DNA of 64,000 nucleotides from Pseudomonas fluorescens (GTDB lineage: Bacteria > Pseudomonadota > Gammaproteobacteria > Pseudomonadales > Pseudomonadaceae), in the NCBI RefSeq assembly GCF_000967965.1, contig NZ_LACC01000004.1:133415-197414 (forward strand). The letters run 5' to 3'. The position numbers were made by a program, and so were the translations under genes. Shown here in pieces: positions 52,767 through 63,186 of this stretch. Positions within the stretch are counted from its first letter, which is position 1. Each line of letters begins with the position of its first letter. The notes under the pieces were generated by a model, which was given only the letters and a program-made list of their open reading frames with translations, ran no database searches and was not told the origin of the DNA.

Positions 52767-54359
52767 TCAAAGCTTGTTGAACAGACTCAACTGGGAAACC
52801 TTGGCAAACGCCAGTTGCGCGGCCTGCAGCATGGTCTGCTGCAAGGTCAGGCGCGTCAGCACTTCCGCCGGGTCGGTGTTCTTGATCGAGTTGCCGGTCG
52901 ATTCGTTGATCAGGCCGGAACTCGTGTTCTGATCTGCCTGCATATCCATCACATTGCCCCGTGCACCGATCGCACCACGCGCCATGTCGACCTGGTTCTT
53001 GGAATTGTTCAGGTTGGCAATGGCGGAAGCGACGGTGTCTTCCATAAAACGCTGGGCGACAGGGTTGCCTTGGGTCGGCGCGTCGAGCGCCGAACGCAGC
53101 TGGCTGATGGTATCAAGCACGTTCTGGGTCTGGTGGGTATTGACCGCGATGTCGAACTGATCACCTGCCGCCGGAGTCGGCGGTGTGCCGCCCAAAGTGA
53201 AGCTGACACCCGCCGCCGTCGCCACGCCTGCCACTACAGTCCCTGTGGTAACCGGGGTACTGGTGCTGGTCAGTGGGCGCGCGTACAGCTCGAAGGCTCC
53301 AGGACCGGTGAACTTCAGGACTGCGCCGCCTTCAGGGAAGAAGCTCTTGTAGTCGGCAGCGTTGGTTACCGTAGTCTGGGCAATGATCGCCGTCGATGGG
53401 TTGTTCGGAGCGCGGTTGGCGACGAAGCTGTCCGGCTTGGCCGTCAACTGGAAGCTGTGACCGGCGATCACGGCGTCGGCACTGGCGGAGTCGGCAGGTG
53501 TGTCACCCGGCTGGAAAGTGATGTCCAGCTTAAAAGTCACACCACGGAAGTTGACGTCGGAACCGCCTTTGGCACTCGGATCAAACTTGCCACCACCGGT
53601 CGCTTCCGCCGTCACGTCATTACCCAGCGCATCGGTAATCACGAACTGGGTACTGCTGGTGAACGACATGGTGTAAGGCTGACCGTTGCGGAAACTCGCA
53701 TCGAAGGCCGGACCGGAATTTACCAGTCCCGGGGACAAGTCCACCCGCCCGTCATTAACGGCAGGTGCTGTCATCGTGGTCGAACTGCGGGCGGCATTGA
53801 TTGCCTGCTGGAAAACGTCCCAACCGGTATCGTTCAGGCCCAGGGACATCGAATCGCCGATCTTCAGTTCCAGCTGGGTCTGGTCGCCCTGATAGCTGTA
53901 AGTGCCGTCACTGTTGTGTACAAACGGCTGAGTGTTGTTACTCGCACCGGAGAAAATGTACTTGCCGCTGGCATCCTTGCTGTTCATCAGGCTTAGCAAT
54001 TGCTCTTCGGACTGCTTGAGTTCGGCGGCGATGGATTTACGGTCATCGTCGTTCAACGAACCGCCACCGGCTCGTATCGCCAACTCACTGACTTTTTGCA
54101 GCACGTTGTTGATGCTGTCCAGCACGCTCTCTTCCTGCGCCTGCGCCGTGTTCAACGCGCTGATGTTGGTGGTGTATTGCCCCAACATGGCTTTTTGCTG
54201 CTCGAGTTGCAGCAACCGCGCCGCGCCGACAGGATCGTCCGCCGCGGTCTCGAGCTTCACGCCGCTGCTGGCCTGCTCGGCCGTCTTCATCACATTGTTG
54301 AGGTTACGAGAATAGTTGGCGGCCGTCGTGGCGTAATACTGTGCTGTAGAAATGCGCAT
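52767..54359 (-). CDS. flgL: flagellar hook-filament junction protein FlgL
   Basis: FlgL joins the hook-side junction to the filament. The 530-residue protein has a flagellin-like N-terminus (MRISTAQYYATTAANYSRNL) and C-terminus (QQTMLQAAQLAFAKVSQLSL). It is longer than the 400-440 residues common in the family, with the extra length in the variable middle (about 200-430). It is the last gene of flgFGHIJKL and follows flgK by 13 bases. Confidence 0.95.
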   Translation of the reverse strand: MRISTAQYYATTAANYSRNLNNVMKTAEQASSGVKLETAADDPVGAARLLQLEQQKAMLGQYTTNISALNTAQAQEESVLDSINNVLQKVSELAIRAGGGSLNDDDRKSIAAELKQSEEQLLSLMNSKDASGKYIFSGASNNTQPFVHNSDGTYSYQGDQTQLELKIGDSMSLGLNDTGWDVFQQAINAARSSTTMTAPAVNDGRVDLSPGLVNSGPAFDASFRNGQPYTMSFTSSTQFVITDALGNDVTAEATGGGKFDPSAKGGSDVNFRGVTFKLDITFQPGDTPADSASADAVIAGHSFQLTAKPDSFVANRAPNNPSTAIIAQTTVTNAADYKSFFPEGGAVLKFTGPGAFELYARPLTSTSTPVTTGTVVAGVATAAGVSFTLGGTPPTPAAGDQFDIAVNTHQTQNVLDTISQLRSALDAPTQGNPVAQRFMEDTVASAIANLNNSKNQVDMARGAIGARGNVMDMQADQNTSSGLINESTGNSIKNTDPAEVLTRLTLQQTMLQAAQLAFAKVSQLSLFNKL

Positions 54360-54372
54360 GTTCTACGGCTCC

Positions 54373-56385
54373 TTAAAGGGCATTGATCAGGGTGCTGAAA
54401 ATTTCCTGCGCAGTCTTGATGATCTGCGAAGAGGCCGTGTAGTACTGCTGGAACTTGGTCAGGTTGCCAGCCTCTTCATCGAGATCGACACCAGACAGCG
54501 AGTCACGGGCGTTTCGAGCGCCAGTCAAGATGGTATCGGTAGCCGTTGCATCCAGTTGCCCCTGCTTGGTCAGCGAGCCGACCTTCGATACCAGACCACC
54601 ATACGCATCGGTAAAGCTCACACCCGGACTGGTCGCAGTTGCACCGACTGTCGCCTTGGTTTGCAGACCGAGCAAGGCCTGGGCGTTGCGGTTGTCGGTA
54701 CTGTCGGCCGCAGTCATGGAAATGTTGAAGCTGTCCCCCGAAGCAGGGCTGCCGCTGACGGTCATTCCCACATTGAAGGTTTTGGCGTTGCCACCGGCAT
54801 CGGTGTAAGGCACTGCGATACTCAGGTCGTTGTTCTGACCTGGCACAATGTTGCCGGTACCGATGCTGTTGCCCTTGGAATCGAACACTTCATAAGCGGT
54901 AGCACTGGTCATCAGCATGCGCACGGGCATCGATGTCTTGACCGCCGTCTGCACTTCCAGGCGCTGGACCGGATCGTAGATATCCAGAGTGGTGGTCAAG
55001 TTCGGCTGGCTGACAGCACCGGTGCCGCCATTCCCCGAGGCCTTGGTGGAGGTCAGCGGTGCGGACGTAGCCAGGGTTTTGGTATCGGTCATGACCGTGG
55101 TCATGTCCGCAGCACCGCTACGGGTCGGGGTAATCTTGAAGGAGTCCCCGACAGCGACCGAACCACTGTTCAAGCTCAGGCTCAATCCATCGATGACCGG
55201 GTCGGCCGCAGGAGGCGTGGCGAAAGCGAAGTTACCCATGTCGGTGTTATCCGACAGTCGGCGTACGTTGTAGCCCGTGGCGGTGACTGTGACCTGATAA
55301 TCACTGGCTTGCAGCTTGCTGGTGTCTTTGATGGTGACATTCAGATTGCCGGACGCCGGATTGTTGTTGGCACTGGCAATACTGCGCTGGCTGATGGCCG
55401 CCGCGCTATTGATGTTGTTGAACAGTGCCGCACCGAAGTTACCGCTCTGATCCAGGCCCTGCCCCAGCTGCTTGTTGACCTGATCGGCCACAACCATGGC
55501 GATACGCCCCAGGTTGTTAACCGCGGGCGTCAGAACTTCAGTGCGATAGCGCAACAATCCACCCATCTGGCCGCCGCTCATCACACCCGTGATATCGATC
55601 GACGAACTACCTCGATCCATGATGATCGAGGCACGAGTAGGGTCGGCCGGGTCGACCGCCACGCGCAATTTATTGACCGTGTCGCCGATAACCAACGGCT
55701 GGCCGCTACCCAGGTAGATATCCAGTCGGCCGTCGGTTTCGGTGACCTGTGTGCCAACCAGTTCGTTGAGCTGGCGGATAGTTTCGTTACGCTGATCCAG
55801 CAATTCATTGGGCGTTCCACCCGAACTACTGACTTCACCAATTTTTTTGTTGTAGGCCGCAACGGTCGACGCCAGTTTGTTGACCTGATCGGCCATCGAG
55901 CCCAACTGATCATTGATGTACGACCCCTGCTGCTTCAACTGCTGGGACATCGCATTGAAACGGCTGCTCAAGCCCTGGGCATTGGTCAACAAAGCCTGGC
56001 GCGAAGCATTGTCGTTGGCGTTGCCGGACAACGTTTGCAGTGACGAGAAAAATGACTGCAGTGTCTTGGTAATACCGGTACCACTGTCGGACAGCAACTT
56101 GTCCACTTGCGTCGCCTGCCCAAGATAAGCCTGCGCATCGCCGTTAAGCGAAGTGGTGGTCTGCAATTGTGCATCAAGGTAGCTGTTATAGACCCGACGC
56201 ACATCAGCCAGAGTAGTGCCAGTGCCGATGAACACATTGCCATTCTGTATAGAGCTTTTGGTGCCCTGGACAGTTTGCTGGCGCGAGTACCCGACGGTAT
56301 CGACGTTGGAAATGTTATTACCCGTAGTCACCAACGAAGCGTGACTGGCGGACAAACCCGACATCCCGATATTGAGCAAACTCAT
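54373..56385 (-). CDS. flgK: flagellar hook-filament junction protein FlgK
   Basis: FlgK is hook-associated protein 1. The 670-residue protein has the conserved rod/hook N-terminus (MSLLNIGMSGLSASHASLVT, then NISNVDTVGYSRQQ) and C-terminus (LTKFQQYYTASSQIIKTAQE). A long variable Asp/Thr/Ser-rich middle lies at about 340-560. It follows flgJ by 23 bases. Confidence 0.96.
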   Translation of the reverse strand: MSLLNIGMSGLSASHASLVTTGNNISNVDTVGYSRQQTVQGTKSSIQNGNVFIGTGTTLADVRRVYNSYLDAQLQTTTSLNGDAQAYLGQATQVDKLLSDSGTGITKTLQSFFSSLQTLSGNANDNASRQALLTNAQGLSSRFNAMSQQLKQQGSYINDQLGSMADQVNKLASTVAAYNKKIGEVSSSGGTPNELLDQRNETIRQLNELVGTQVTETDGRLDIYLGSGQPLVIGDTVNKLRVAVDPADPTRASIIMDRGSSSIDITGVMSGGQMGGLLRYRTEVLTPAVNNLGRIAMVVADQVNKQLGQGLDQSGNFGAALFNNINSAAAISQRSIASANNNPASGNLNVTIKDTSKLQASDYQVTVTATGYNVRRLSDNTDMGNFAFATPPAADPVIDGLSLSLNSGSVAVGDSFKITPTRSGAADMTTVMTDTKTLATSAPLTSTKASGNGGTGAVSQPNLTTTLDIYDPVQRLEVQTAVKTSMPVRMLMTSATAYEVFDSKGNSIGTGNIVPGQNNDLSIAVPYTDAGGNAKTFNVGMTVSGSPASGDSFNISMTAADSTDNRNAQALLGLQTKATVGATATSPGVSFTDAYGGLVSKVGSLTKQGQLDATATDTILTGARNARDSLSGVDLDEEAGNLTKFQQYYTASSQIIKTAQEIFSTLINAL

Positions 56386-56408
56386 GGTTCAAACCTTATA
56401 CCTTGTGC

Positions 56409-57695
56409 CTATAAAGGCGTGGTGGAAACGCCCGCCGCAGCGTAGTTCTGGTAACTCGTCATCTGCTTGGCTATCTGCGAAATCTTGCTTGCGTAGTCCG
56501 GGTCGGTTGCGTAACCGGCCTTCTGCAACTCGCGTACAAACTGTTCTGGGTTATCGGCCGACTTCACGACATCTTGATAGCGATTGTTGGTCTGCAGCAA
56601 AGTCACAAGGTCATGGAAACTGTCCTTGTAGGAGTCGTAGGAACGGAACTCGGCCGTCTCCTTGACCATCTGCCCATCCCTGAATTCGCTGGTGATCGCC
56701 CGCGCCGAACTGCCCTGCCAGCTATTGCCGGCCTTGATGCCGAACAGGTTGTGGCTGCTGCTGCCGTCCTGAGCACGCATGACCGACTTGCCCCAGCCGG
56801 TTTCCAGGGCCGCCTGGGCCACCAGATAACGTGGATCGACACCGATGCGGGCAGCCGCTTCTTTGGCCATCGGCAACATGGTGTTGACGAACTGGTCGGC
56901 GGAACTGAAGGCTTTCTTCGCCGGCGCCAACGGAATCTGCGCCATGGCGCGACCATAGATCTGCATGCCGCCACTGGAGGCTTGCTGCGCGCTCGCCAGC
57001 CAGTCGCCGTTGTACAGCGGTCCCGTGCCGGTGCTTGTCGCGCGCTCAGGCAACGGTGTCTTGTTGATCGCCGTGGCAGCGGTCGTCGCCGAAGGCACCA
57101 GCCCGGCCAACAACCGATCAGCCAGTTTCGGCGGCAATGCCAGGCGCCGCTGATTGATCAGCGCCATGTCATTGCGATGGGCACCCTCGCCCGCTTCTTG
57201 CGGAGCGTGAACTGACCGAGAAGCCCACAACGGACGCTGACCATTGACCCGCGACAACGGGCCATTGATTGCCACCGTGCCTGCCGCCACCGGTGTTTGA
57301 GCGGCAGCCTTGGCAGCCTCTTGCTTGGCCAGCGACGCAGCGGCGGCCTCACCTGGGGCCATTGGTTTGTTCTTTGACATCTGGCGCATCAGCACGTCCG
57401 CCAGGCCGATACCTCCGCCCTCGCGGGACATGGAAACGGCCAGTTGCTGGTCGTACATTTCCTGGTACTGCTTGGCGGCCGGCGTGTTCATCGGATTGTC
57501 CTGCCCCAGCGCTTCGGTTGCCGAGCGCATGGACTTGAGCATCTCACCGAGGAACAGCGATTCGAACTCCTGCGCCACCTTGCGCATGTTGCCGTCGCTG
57601 TTCTTGTCGCCGACCTTGAGCTGATTCAGGCGATTGAGGTCCGAATAGGAGCCTGAATCGCTGCTGCTGACCTGACCGCTCTTGCGCATATCCAC
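56409..57695 (-). CDS. flgJ: flagellar rod assembly protein and peptidoglycan hydrolase FlgJ
   Basis: FlgJ caps the growing rod and opens peptidoglycan. The 428-residue protein has an N-terminal rod-binding domain (about 30-115; FESLFLGEMLKSMRSATEAL), an Ala/Pro/Arg linker and a C-terminal glucosaminidase domain at about 265-415 with AALETGWGKSVM (catalytic Glu) and HNLFGIKAG. It is the two-domain form typical of gamma-proteobacteria, with a longer linker than in E. coli. Confidence 0.95.
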   Translation of the reverse strand: MDMRKSGQVSSSDSGSYSDLNRLNQLKVGDKNSDGNMRKVAQEFESLFLGEMLKSMRSATEALGQDNPMNTPAAKQYQEMYDQQLAVSMSREGGGIGLADVLMRQMSKNKPMAPGEAAAASLAKQEAAKAAAQTPVAAGTVAINGPLSRVNGQRPLWASRSVHAPQEAGEGAHRNDMALINQRRLALPPKLADRLLAGLVPSATTAATAINKTPLPERATSTGTGPLYNGDWLASAQQASSGGMQIYGRAMAQIPLAPAKKAFSSADQFVNTMLPMAKEAAARIGVDPRYLVAQAALETGWGKSVMRAQDGSSSHNLFGIKAGNSWQGSSARAITSEFRDGQMVKETAEFRSYDSYKDSFHDLVTLLQTNNRYQDVVKSADNPEQFVRELQKAGYATDPDYASKISQIAKQMTSYQNYAAAGVSTTPL

Positions 57696-57706
57696 GATGG
57701 CCGTCC

Positions 57707-58816
57707 TCAGATCACGATCAGATCGGCTTGCAGGGCGCCGGCCTGCTTCAGCGCTTCGAGGATCGCCATCAAGTCACCCGGCGCCGCGCCGACCTGGTTC
57801 ACCGCCCGCACGATCTCGTCGAGGGTGGTGCCTGGGCCGAACTTGAACATCGGCTTGGCTTCCTGCTGGGCGTTGACCTTCGAACGCGGCACCACCGCCG
57901 TCGTGCCATTGGACAGAGGGCCGGGTTGGCTGACGATCGGGTCTTCGGTAATGGTCACGGTCAGGCTGCCGTGGGTCACGGCGGCCGGGGAAACCTTGAC
58001 GTTCTGGCCGATCACGATGGTGCCGGTACGGGAGTTGATGATGACTTTCGCCACCGCCTGGCCCGGATCGATTTCGAGGTTTTCCAGGATCGACAGGTAG
58101 TCGACCCGCTGGCTCGGATCGAGCGGCGCGGTCACACGAATCGAACCGCCGTCGATGGCCTGGGCCACGCCAGGGCCGAGCATGTTGTTGATCTTGTCGA
58201 CGATGCGCTTGGCGGTGGTGAAGTCGGAACGGTTGAGGTTCAGCGTCAGGCTGTTGCCCTGGTTGAATCCGCTCGGCACCGCACGCTCCACCGACGCACC
58301 ACCCGGGATGCGACCGGCCGACGGAACGTTGACGGTGATCTTCGAGCCGTCTCGCCCTTCCGCATCGAAACCACCGACCACCAGGTTGCCCTGGGCCACT
58401 GCATAGACGTTACCGTCGATACCCTTGAGTGGCGTCAGCAGCAAGGTGCCGCCGCGCAAGCTCTTGGAGTTACCGATGGACGAAACGGTGATGTCGACCT
58501 GCTGACCCGGCTTGGCGAACGCCGGCAAATCGGCACTGATCGACACCGCCGCGACGTTCTTCAACTGCACGTTGCCAGAACCCGGCGGCACCTTGATGCC
58601 GAACTGCGAGAGCATGTTGTTGAAGGTCTGCAGGGTGAACGGGGTCTGCGTCGTCTGGTCGCCGGTGCCGTTGAGCCCGACCACCAGGCCGTAGCCGATC
58701 AATTGGTTGGAGCGCACGCCGGAAATGCTGGCGATGTCCTTCAGGCGCTCGGCTTGAGCGTTGAAGGCTGCCGACAGCAAGAGCCCGGCCACCAAGAGAC
58801 TTCTGAAATTCAACAT
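57707..58816 (-). CDS. flgI: flagellar P-ring protein FlgI
   Basis: FlgI forms the peptidoglycan ring around the rod. From ATG 58816 the precursor has 369 residues with a signal peptide ending near Ala20 (AAFNAQA) and the standard start of the mature part, [24 protein letters not shown] two codons earlier is possible. It directly follows flgH. Confidence 0.96.
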   Translation of the reverse strand: MLNFRSLLVAGLLLSAAFNAQAERLKDIASISGVRSNQLIGYGLVVGLNGTGDQTTQTPFTLQTFNNMLSQFGIKVPPGSGNVQLKNVAAVSISADLPAFAKPGQQVDITVSSIGNSKSLRGGTLLLTPLKGIDGNVYAVAQGNLVVGGFDAEGRDGSKITVNVPSAGRIPGGASVERAVPSGFNQGNSLTLNLNRSDFTTAKRIVDKINNMLGPGVAQAIDGGSIRVTAPLDPSQRVDYLSILENLEIDPGQAVAKVIINSRTGTIVIGQNVKVSPAAVTHGSLTVTITEDPIVSQPGPLSNGTTAVVPRSKVNAQQEAKPMFKFGPGTTLDEIVRAVNQVGAAPGDLMAILEALKQAGALQADLIVI

Positions 58817-58822
58817 GGCCAC

Positions 58823-59518
58823 CTAGAAAGGGAACAGCGGGCTGAGGAAGAAACGGTCGAACCAGCCTGGCTGACTCGCATCGGCAAACGAACCGGTGCC
58901 CGAGTAGGTGATGCGCGCATCGGCGACACGGGTCGACGGCACGGTGTTGTCGGTAGAGATGTCATCGGCGCGAACAAGGCCGGCAATCCGCACCAGTTCA
59001 TCGCCGGTGTTGAGGGTCATCCACTTCTCACCGCGCACCGCGATGATGCCGTTGGGCAATACATCGGCGACGGTGACCGTGATCGAACCGGTCAGGGTGT
59101 TGCCCTGCGCCGCCTTGCTGTCACCCTTGGTCGCGCGGTCGCCTTCATAGCTGGCGTCCAGGCTCAGGTCACCACTGCCAAACGGGTTGTTGGTGTTGGG
59201 CGTGGAGCCGAACAGCGAGGTCAGGCCGATGCTGGCCTTGCTGTTCTTGCCAATTTGCGAGTTGGCGTTTTTGCTGGCCTGGGTCCTTTCGTTCAGGGTG
59301 ATGGTGATGATGTCACCGATCCGGAACGCCTTGCGGTCGCCGTAGAGGTTCTGTTCGAAACCGGCCTGATAGATCGAGCCGTTGTTCGCGGCTGCCGGCA
59401 ACGGCGTGCGCGGCAACACCGGAGCGTAGTAAGGGTCATTGGGCTTGGGCGTCGCAGGCACGCAGCCTGCGAGCGCGGTGATCCCACTCAGTGCCAGAAC
59501 AGATACGTAGCGATTCAT
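58823..59518 (-). CDS. flgH: flagellar L-ring lipoprotein FlgH
   Basis: FlgH forms the outer-membrane ring of the flagellum. The 231-residue precursor has a lipobox LAGC with Cys19 and a conserved beta-rich domain ([30 protein letters not shown]). It follows flgG by 52 bases. Confidence 0.96.
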   Translation of the reverse strand: MNRYVSVLALSGITALAGCVPATPKPNDPYYAPVLPRTPLPAAANNGSIYQAGFEQNLYGDRKAFRIGDIITITLNERTQASKNANSQIGKNSKASIGLTSLFGSTPNTNNPFGSGDLSLDASYEGDRATKGDSKAAQGNTLTGSITVTVADVLPNGIIAVRGEKWMTLNTGDELVRIAGLVRADDISTDNTVPSTRVADARITYSGTGSFADASQPGWFDRFFLSPLFPF

Positions 59519-59570
59519 GACCCTACCTCACGGTGTTGCAGGCGACCCGATGGCCGCCACATAGACTTGA

Positions 59571-60356
59571 TTACAGATTCTGCGTTACGAACGAGAGCAT
59601 CTGGTCGGCGGTGGAGATCACCTTGGAGTTCATCTCGTAGGCGCGCTGGGTGGTGATCATGTTGACCATCTCCTCAACGGTGCTGACGTTGGACGTTTCC
59701 AGGGTGTTCTGCAGCATGGTGCCGAAACCGTTCAGGCCTGGTGTGCCGACTTGCGGCGCGCCACTGGCGGCGGTTTCCAGGAACAGGTTGTTGCCCACTG
59801 CCTGCAGGCCGGCCGGGTTGATGAAGTCGGCGGTTTGCAGGTTGCCGATCACCTGGGCAGCCGGGTTGCCGGCAACGGTGATGGACACGGTGCCGTCGCG
59901 GCCGACCGTGAAGGTCTGCGCGTCGTTCGGAATGACAATGGCCGGTTCCAGGGCAAAGCCGCTGGCGTTGACGATCTGGCCGTTGGAGTCCAGGTGGAAC
60001 GTACCGTCACGGGTGTAGGACGTGGTGCCGTCCGGTTGCAGGATCTGGAAGAAACCGCGGCCGTCGATGGCCATGTCCAGTGGCTGCTCGGTGGTTTGCA
60101 GGCTGCCGGCGGTGAAGTTTTTCTGGGTGCCGACGATGCGCACACCGGTACCCAGTTGCAGACCCGACGGCAGTTCGCTGTCCTGGGTCGACTGGGCGCC
60201 TGGCTGACGCTTGATCTGGTAGAGCAGGTCCTGGAACTCGGCGCGGTCACGTTTGAAACCCGTGGTCGACACGTTGGCCAGATTGTTGGAAATGGTGGTC
60301 AGGTTGGTGTCCTGGGCGGACAGACCTGTCTTGGCAACCCATAGAGCCGGAAGCAT
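59571..60356 (-). CDS. flgG: distal rod protein FlgG
   Basis: FlgG forms the distal rod. The 261-residue product has the rod/hook N-terminal motif NNLANVSTTGFKRDRAEFQD and the C-terminal motif SNVSTVEEMVNMITTQRAYE, and the length is the family standard. It follows flgF by 45 bases. Confidence 0.97.
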   Translation of the reverse strand: MLPALWVAKTGLSAQDTNLTTISNNLANVSTTGFKRDRAEFQDLLYQIKRQPGAQSTQDSELPSGLQLGTGVRIVGTQKNFTAGSLQTTEQPLDMAIDGRGFFQILQPDGTTSYTRDGTFHLDSNGQIVNASGFALEPAIVIPNDAQTFTVGRDGTVSITVAGNPAAQVIGNLQTADFINPAGLQAVGNNLFLETAASGAPQVGTPGLNGFGTMLQNTLETSNVSTVEEMVNMITTQRAYEMNSKVISTADQMLSFVTQNL

Positions 60357-60401
60357 TCGATTCTCCTCGTGCGCCTGTTTTACGGCGCGACGTTCTGGTA
60401 A

Positions 60402-61142
60402 TTAGCTGATCTGCAAGACCCGAGCCATGGCCTGGTCATCGTCTTTCGCGGTGTTCATCATCTTGATGTGCAGCTCGAACTGCTTGGACAAAGCCAGAAC
60501 CGAGGTCATTTCTTCCACGGCATTGACGTTGCTCGACTCGAGGAACCCGGACACCAGCTTGACGTTGGCATCGGCCTGCGCAGGCGCGCCGTCCTTGGTG
60601 TGGATCGAACCATCCAGGCCCTTGGTCATGTTCTTGAGGTCCGGGTTGACCAGCTTGATGCGGTCGACTTCAGCCATCACCCGGGGACCTTCGCCCATCG
60701 CGCGGATGCTGATGGTGCCGTCCTCGCCGACTTCGATCTGCTGCTCCGGCGGCACGGCAATCGGCCCGCCATTACCCATGACCGGCATGCCGTTGCCGGC
60801 ACGCAGCACGCCCAGGGCGTCAACGTTCAGGCTGCCGGTGCGCACGTAGCTTTCACCGCCATCGGGCGTCTGCACGGCAATCCAGCCGCCACCTTGCACG
60901 GCAACGTCGAGGTCGCGGCCGGTTTCCACCAGTGAACCCGGGGAGAAATCCGTGGCCGGGCGTTCGGACATGGCAAACGCACGCGCCGGAAAGCTGTCAC
61001 CGAACACCGGCATCGAACGGGCCTGCTCCAGGTCTTTCTGGAAGCCGTTGGTGGAGATGTTCGCGAGGTTGTTGGCATGAGCCTTTTGCGCCAGTGCATT
61101 CTGGCTGGCGCCGGTCATTGCCACATAAAGGTACTTGTCCAC
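60402..61142 (-). CDS. flgF: proximal rod protein FlgF
   Basis: FlgF forms part of the proximal rod. A GTG start at 61142 gives 246 residues beginning MDKYLYVAMTGASQNALAQK, the usual N-terminus. No ATG fits, and the open frame continues upstream without similarity. The C-terminal motif SNVNAVEEMTSVLALSKQFE is present. It is the first gene of flgFGHIJKL and has a sigma54 promoter 57 bases upstream. Confidence 0.95.
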   Translation of the reverse strand: MDKYLYVAMTGASQNALAQKAHANNLANISTNGFQKDLEQARSMPVFGDSFPARAFAMSERPATDFSPGSLVETGRDLDVAVQGGGWIAVQTPDGGESYVRTGSLNVDALGVLRAGNGMPVMGNGGPIAVPPEQQIEVGEDGTISIRAMGEGPRVMAEVDRIKLVNPDLKNMTKGLDGSIHTKDGAPAQADANVKLVSGFLESSNVNAVEEMTSVLALSKQFELHIKMMNTAKDDDQAMARVLQIS

Positions 61143-61198
61143 AATTGTTCCTCTGCCTGCCGGACGTTTGCCGTCCACTGCTGTACTGCTGAGCCATA

Positions 61199-61214
61199 AG
61201 CAATTTGCAGACCA
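61199..61214 (-). promoter_or_regulatory. sigma54 promoter of flgF
   Basis: Read on the minus strand, TGGTCTGCAAATTGCT has the -24 GG and -12 GC with the right spacing, 57 bases upstream of the flgF GTG. It supports an independent flgFGHIJKL operon. Confidence 0.7.
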
Positions 61215-61345
61215 ACTTGTTTTTGACGGAGCGAGGCCCGGCAAACAGGGGGCTTGGGGGATTCAGAGGGGATTGGTGATTTGTATCAGAGACGAAAAAC
61301 CGGCGGTGCCATGCCGGTGGGTGGCAAGAGTTCACCTCATTATCC

Positions 61346-61468
61346 TGTGGCGAGGGGGCTTGCCCCCGTTCGACTGCGGAGCAGTCGTAAATCCGGGCAA
61401 CTCGGTGGATCTGAAAGATTGCGGGGGGGCTGCTTCGCAACCCAACGGGGGCAAGCCCCCTCGCCACA
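61346..61468. repeat. REPIN of a second family
   Basis: The arms TGTGGCGAGGGGGCTTGCCC (plus CCGTT) and its inverted copy flank about 70 bases that contain CGACTGCGGAGCAGTCG, itself a hairpin. The family differs from the GAGCAGGCTCGC type seen at 81 and 32767. Confidence 0.88.
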
Positions 61469-61488
61469 AAAGCTCGACCACCAGAGAC

Positions 61489-63048
61489 TCAGGTGTTGTC
61501 CTTGCCCACCTCATACTCGCGCAACTTGTTGGCAATGGTGGTATGCGAAACCCCGAGCCGCTTGCCCAGTTGCCGACTGCTTGGATGCTCGGAATACAGC
61601 CGCTCCAGCACCGCCTTCTCGAAACGCCCGACGATCTCGTCCAACCCACCCTCCAGCGAAAAATCGCCAAGGGGCTGACGCACACCATAATCCGGCAGGC
61701 GAATGTGCTCGGCCTTGACCGTTCCGCCATCGCACAGGGAAACCGCCTGGAACAGCACGTTCTCCAGTTGCCGCACGTTACCCGGCCAATGGTAGTGACT
61801 GAGCCGCTCCATGGCCGCCGGGGCCAATTTCGGCAACGGACAACCAATCTGTCGACTGGCCTGATCGAGGAAGTGCTCCACCAGCGGCGTCAAACCGTCG
61901 AGGCATTCGCGCAACGGCGGGATGTGCAGCGACAACACATTCAAGCGGTGATAGAGGTCCTGGCGGAACTCGCCGCGAGCGCACAATTCGGACAGGTCGA
62001 CCTGGGTCGCGCAGATCACTCGCACGTCGAGGTAGACCTCCTCATCGCTGCCTACACGGCGGAAGCAGCCGTCCTGCAGGAAGCGCAGCAACTTCACCTG
62101 CAAGCGCGGGCTCATTTCCCCGACGCCATCGAGAAACAGCGTGCCGCCCGCCGTCAGCTCCAGCAACCCGAGCTTGCCTTCGGCACGCGCCCCTTCAAAG
62201 GCACCGGGGCCGTAACCGAACAATTCTGTCTCGGCCATGGACTCAGGCAGACCGGCGCAATTGAGCGCCATCAATGGCGACTGCCCTCGAGGACTGGCCA
62301 AGTGGCAAGCCCGCGCGAGCAGCTCTTTGCCGGTGCCGGTCTCCCCCTCGATCAATAGCGGCGCATCCAGTGGCGCCATGCGCCGGGCTTCGCGCACCAC
62401 GGCGGCCATGACTTTCGAGCTTTGGAAGATGCTGTCGAAGCCACGCAATTCCTGCTTGCGCACGTTGTAGATACGCTCTCCCACCCGGTCGGCACGGTGC
62501 AATGTCAGCACCGCACCGGCCATGGCCTCGCTGTCGTCATGCTCCGATTGCAGCGGTGCGATGTCGGCCAGAAACACGTCACCCTTGACCTTGACCCGCA
62601 GCCCGTTGATCCGCGACTTGTTGGCCCGTACCAGTTCCGGCAAATCGAAATCCTCGGCGTAGCGCGACAGGGGAATCCCCGGCACCTCGTCGACCCGCAC
62701 CCCGAGCAACTGCGCCGCTGCCCGGTTGGCCGCAACGATGGAACCGCCCATGTCGATCGACAGCACCGGAAACTCCAGCGCACCGAGCAGTGCATTGAGC
62801 TCCATGTGCCGACGCTCGCTGGGCATCAGCCCTACACGCTTGACGCCAAACACTCCGGCAATCGCTTCGAATTTCGGGCGCAAGGCCTGGAACTGAATGT
62901 TGATCAGGTTCGGGCAATGCAGGTAGATGGCGTTGCCATGCTCACCGCCTACCTCACCGCGGGCCACGTTGATCCCGTACTCCACCAACAGGTTGAGAAT
63001 GTCGCGCAGGATGCCGATGCGGTTCTGGCAGTGGACTTTGATACGCAT
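61489..63048 (-). CDS. phhR: TyrR/PhhR-type regulator of aromatic amino acid catabolism
   Basis: PhhR activates phhA and related genes in response to phenylalanine or tyrosine. From ATG 63048 the protein has 519 residues: ACT domain (about 1-75), PAS domain (about 85-185), AAA+ domain with Walker A GETGTGKE (235-242), and a C-terminal HTH (SSRQLGKRLGVSHTTIANKL). The sigma54 contact loop reads GAFEGA (282-287) instead of GAFTGA, as known for TyrR-like activators that work with sigma70. It is divergent from phhA. Confidence 0.93.
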   Translation of the reverse strand: MRIKVHCQNRIGILRDILNLLVEYGINVARGEVGGEHGNAIYLHCPNLINIQFQALRPKFEAIAGVFGVKRVGLMPSERRHMELNALLGALEFPVLSIDMGGSIVAANRAAAQLLGVRVDEVPGIPLSRYAEDFDLPELVRANKSRINGLRVKVKGDVFLADIAPLQSEHDDSEAMAGAVLTLHRADRVGERIYNVRKQELRGFDSIFQSSKVMAAVVREARRMAPLDAPLLIEGETGTGKELLARACHLASPRGQSPLMALNCAGLPESMAETELFGYGPGAFEGARAEGKLGLLELTAGGTLFLDGVGEMSPRLQVKLLRFLQDGCFRRVGSDEEVYLDVRVICATQVDLSELCARGEFRQDLYHRLNVLSLHIPPLRECLDGLTPLVEHFLDQASRQIGCPLPKLAPAAMERLSHYHWPGNVRQLENVLFQAVSLCDGGTVKAEHIRLPDYGVRQPLGDFSLEGGLDEIVGRFEKAVLERLYSEHPSSRQLGKRLGVSHTTIANKLREYEVGKDNT

Positions 63049-63186
63049 ATAAAGACCCAAGAAACGGTGAGTAAGGTGCGCAGGGATAATTTCTGCTGAG
63101 GCGCTCAGATAGTCGTCAAGATTATGTGACAGATGGAGGACTTTTCCCACCCGCCAATCTCAACATTTGCGCACCGGCGCCCAATA

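Larger units (their letters stand above)
61143..61488. other. 346-base gap between flgF and phhR
   Basis: The gap holds the flgF sigma54 promoter (61199-61214) and a REPIN (61346-61468). The rest shows no gene. The two flanking genes are on the same strand, so phhR transcripts must end here; I see no classical terminator apart from the REPIN hairpin. Confidence 0.7.

Noticed and set aside
52767..56385. Unusual length of FlgL and FlgK considered as fusions
   Set aside because: Extra length lies in the known variable middle regions and both termini are normal.
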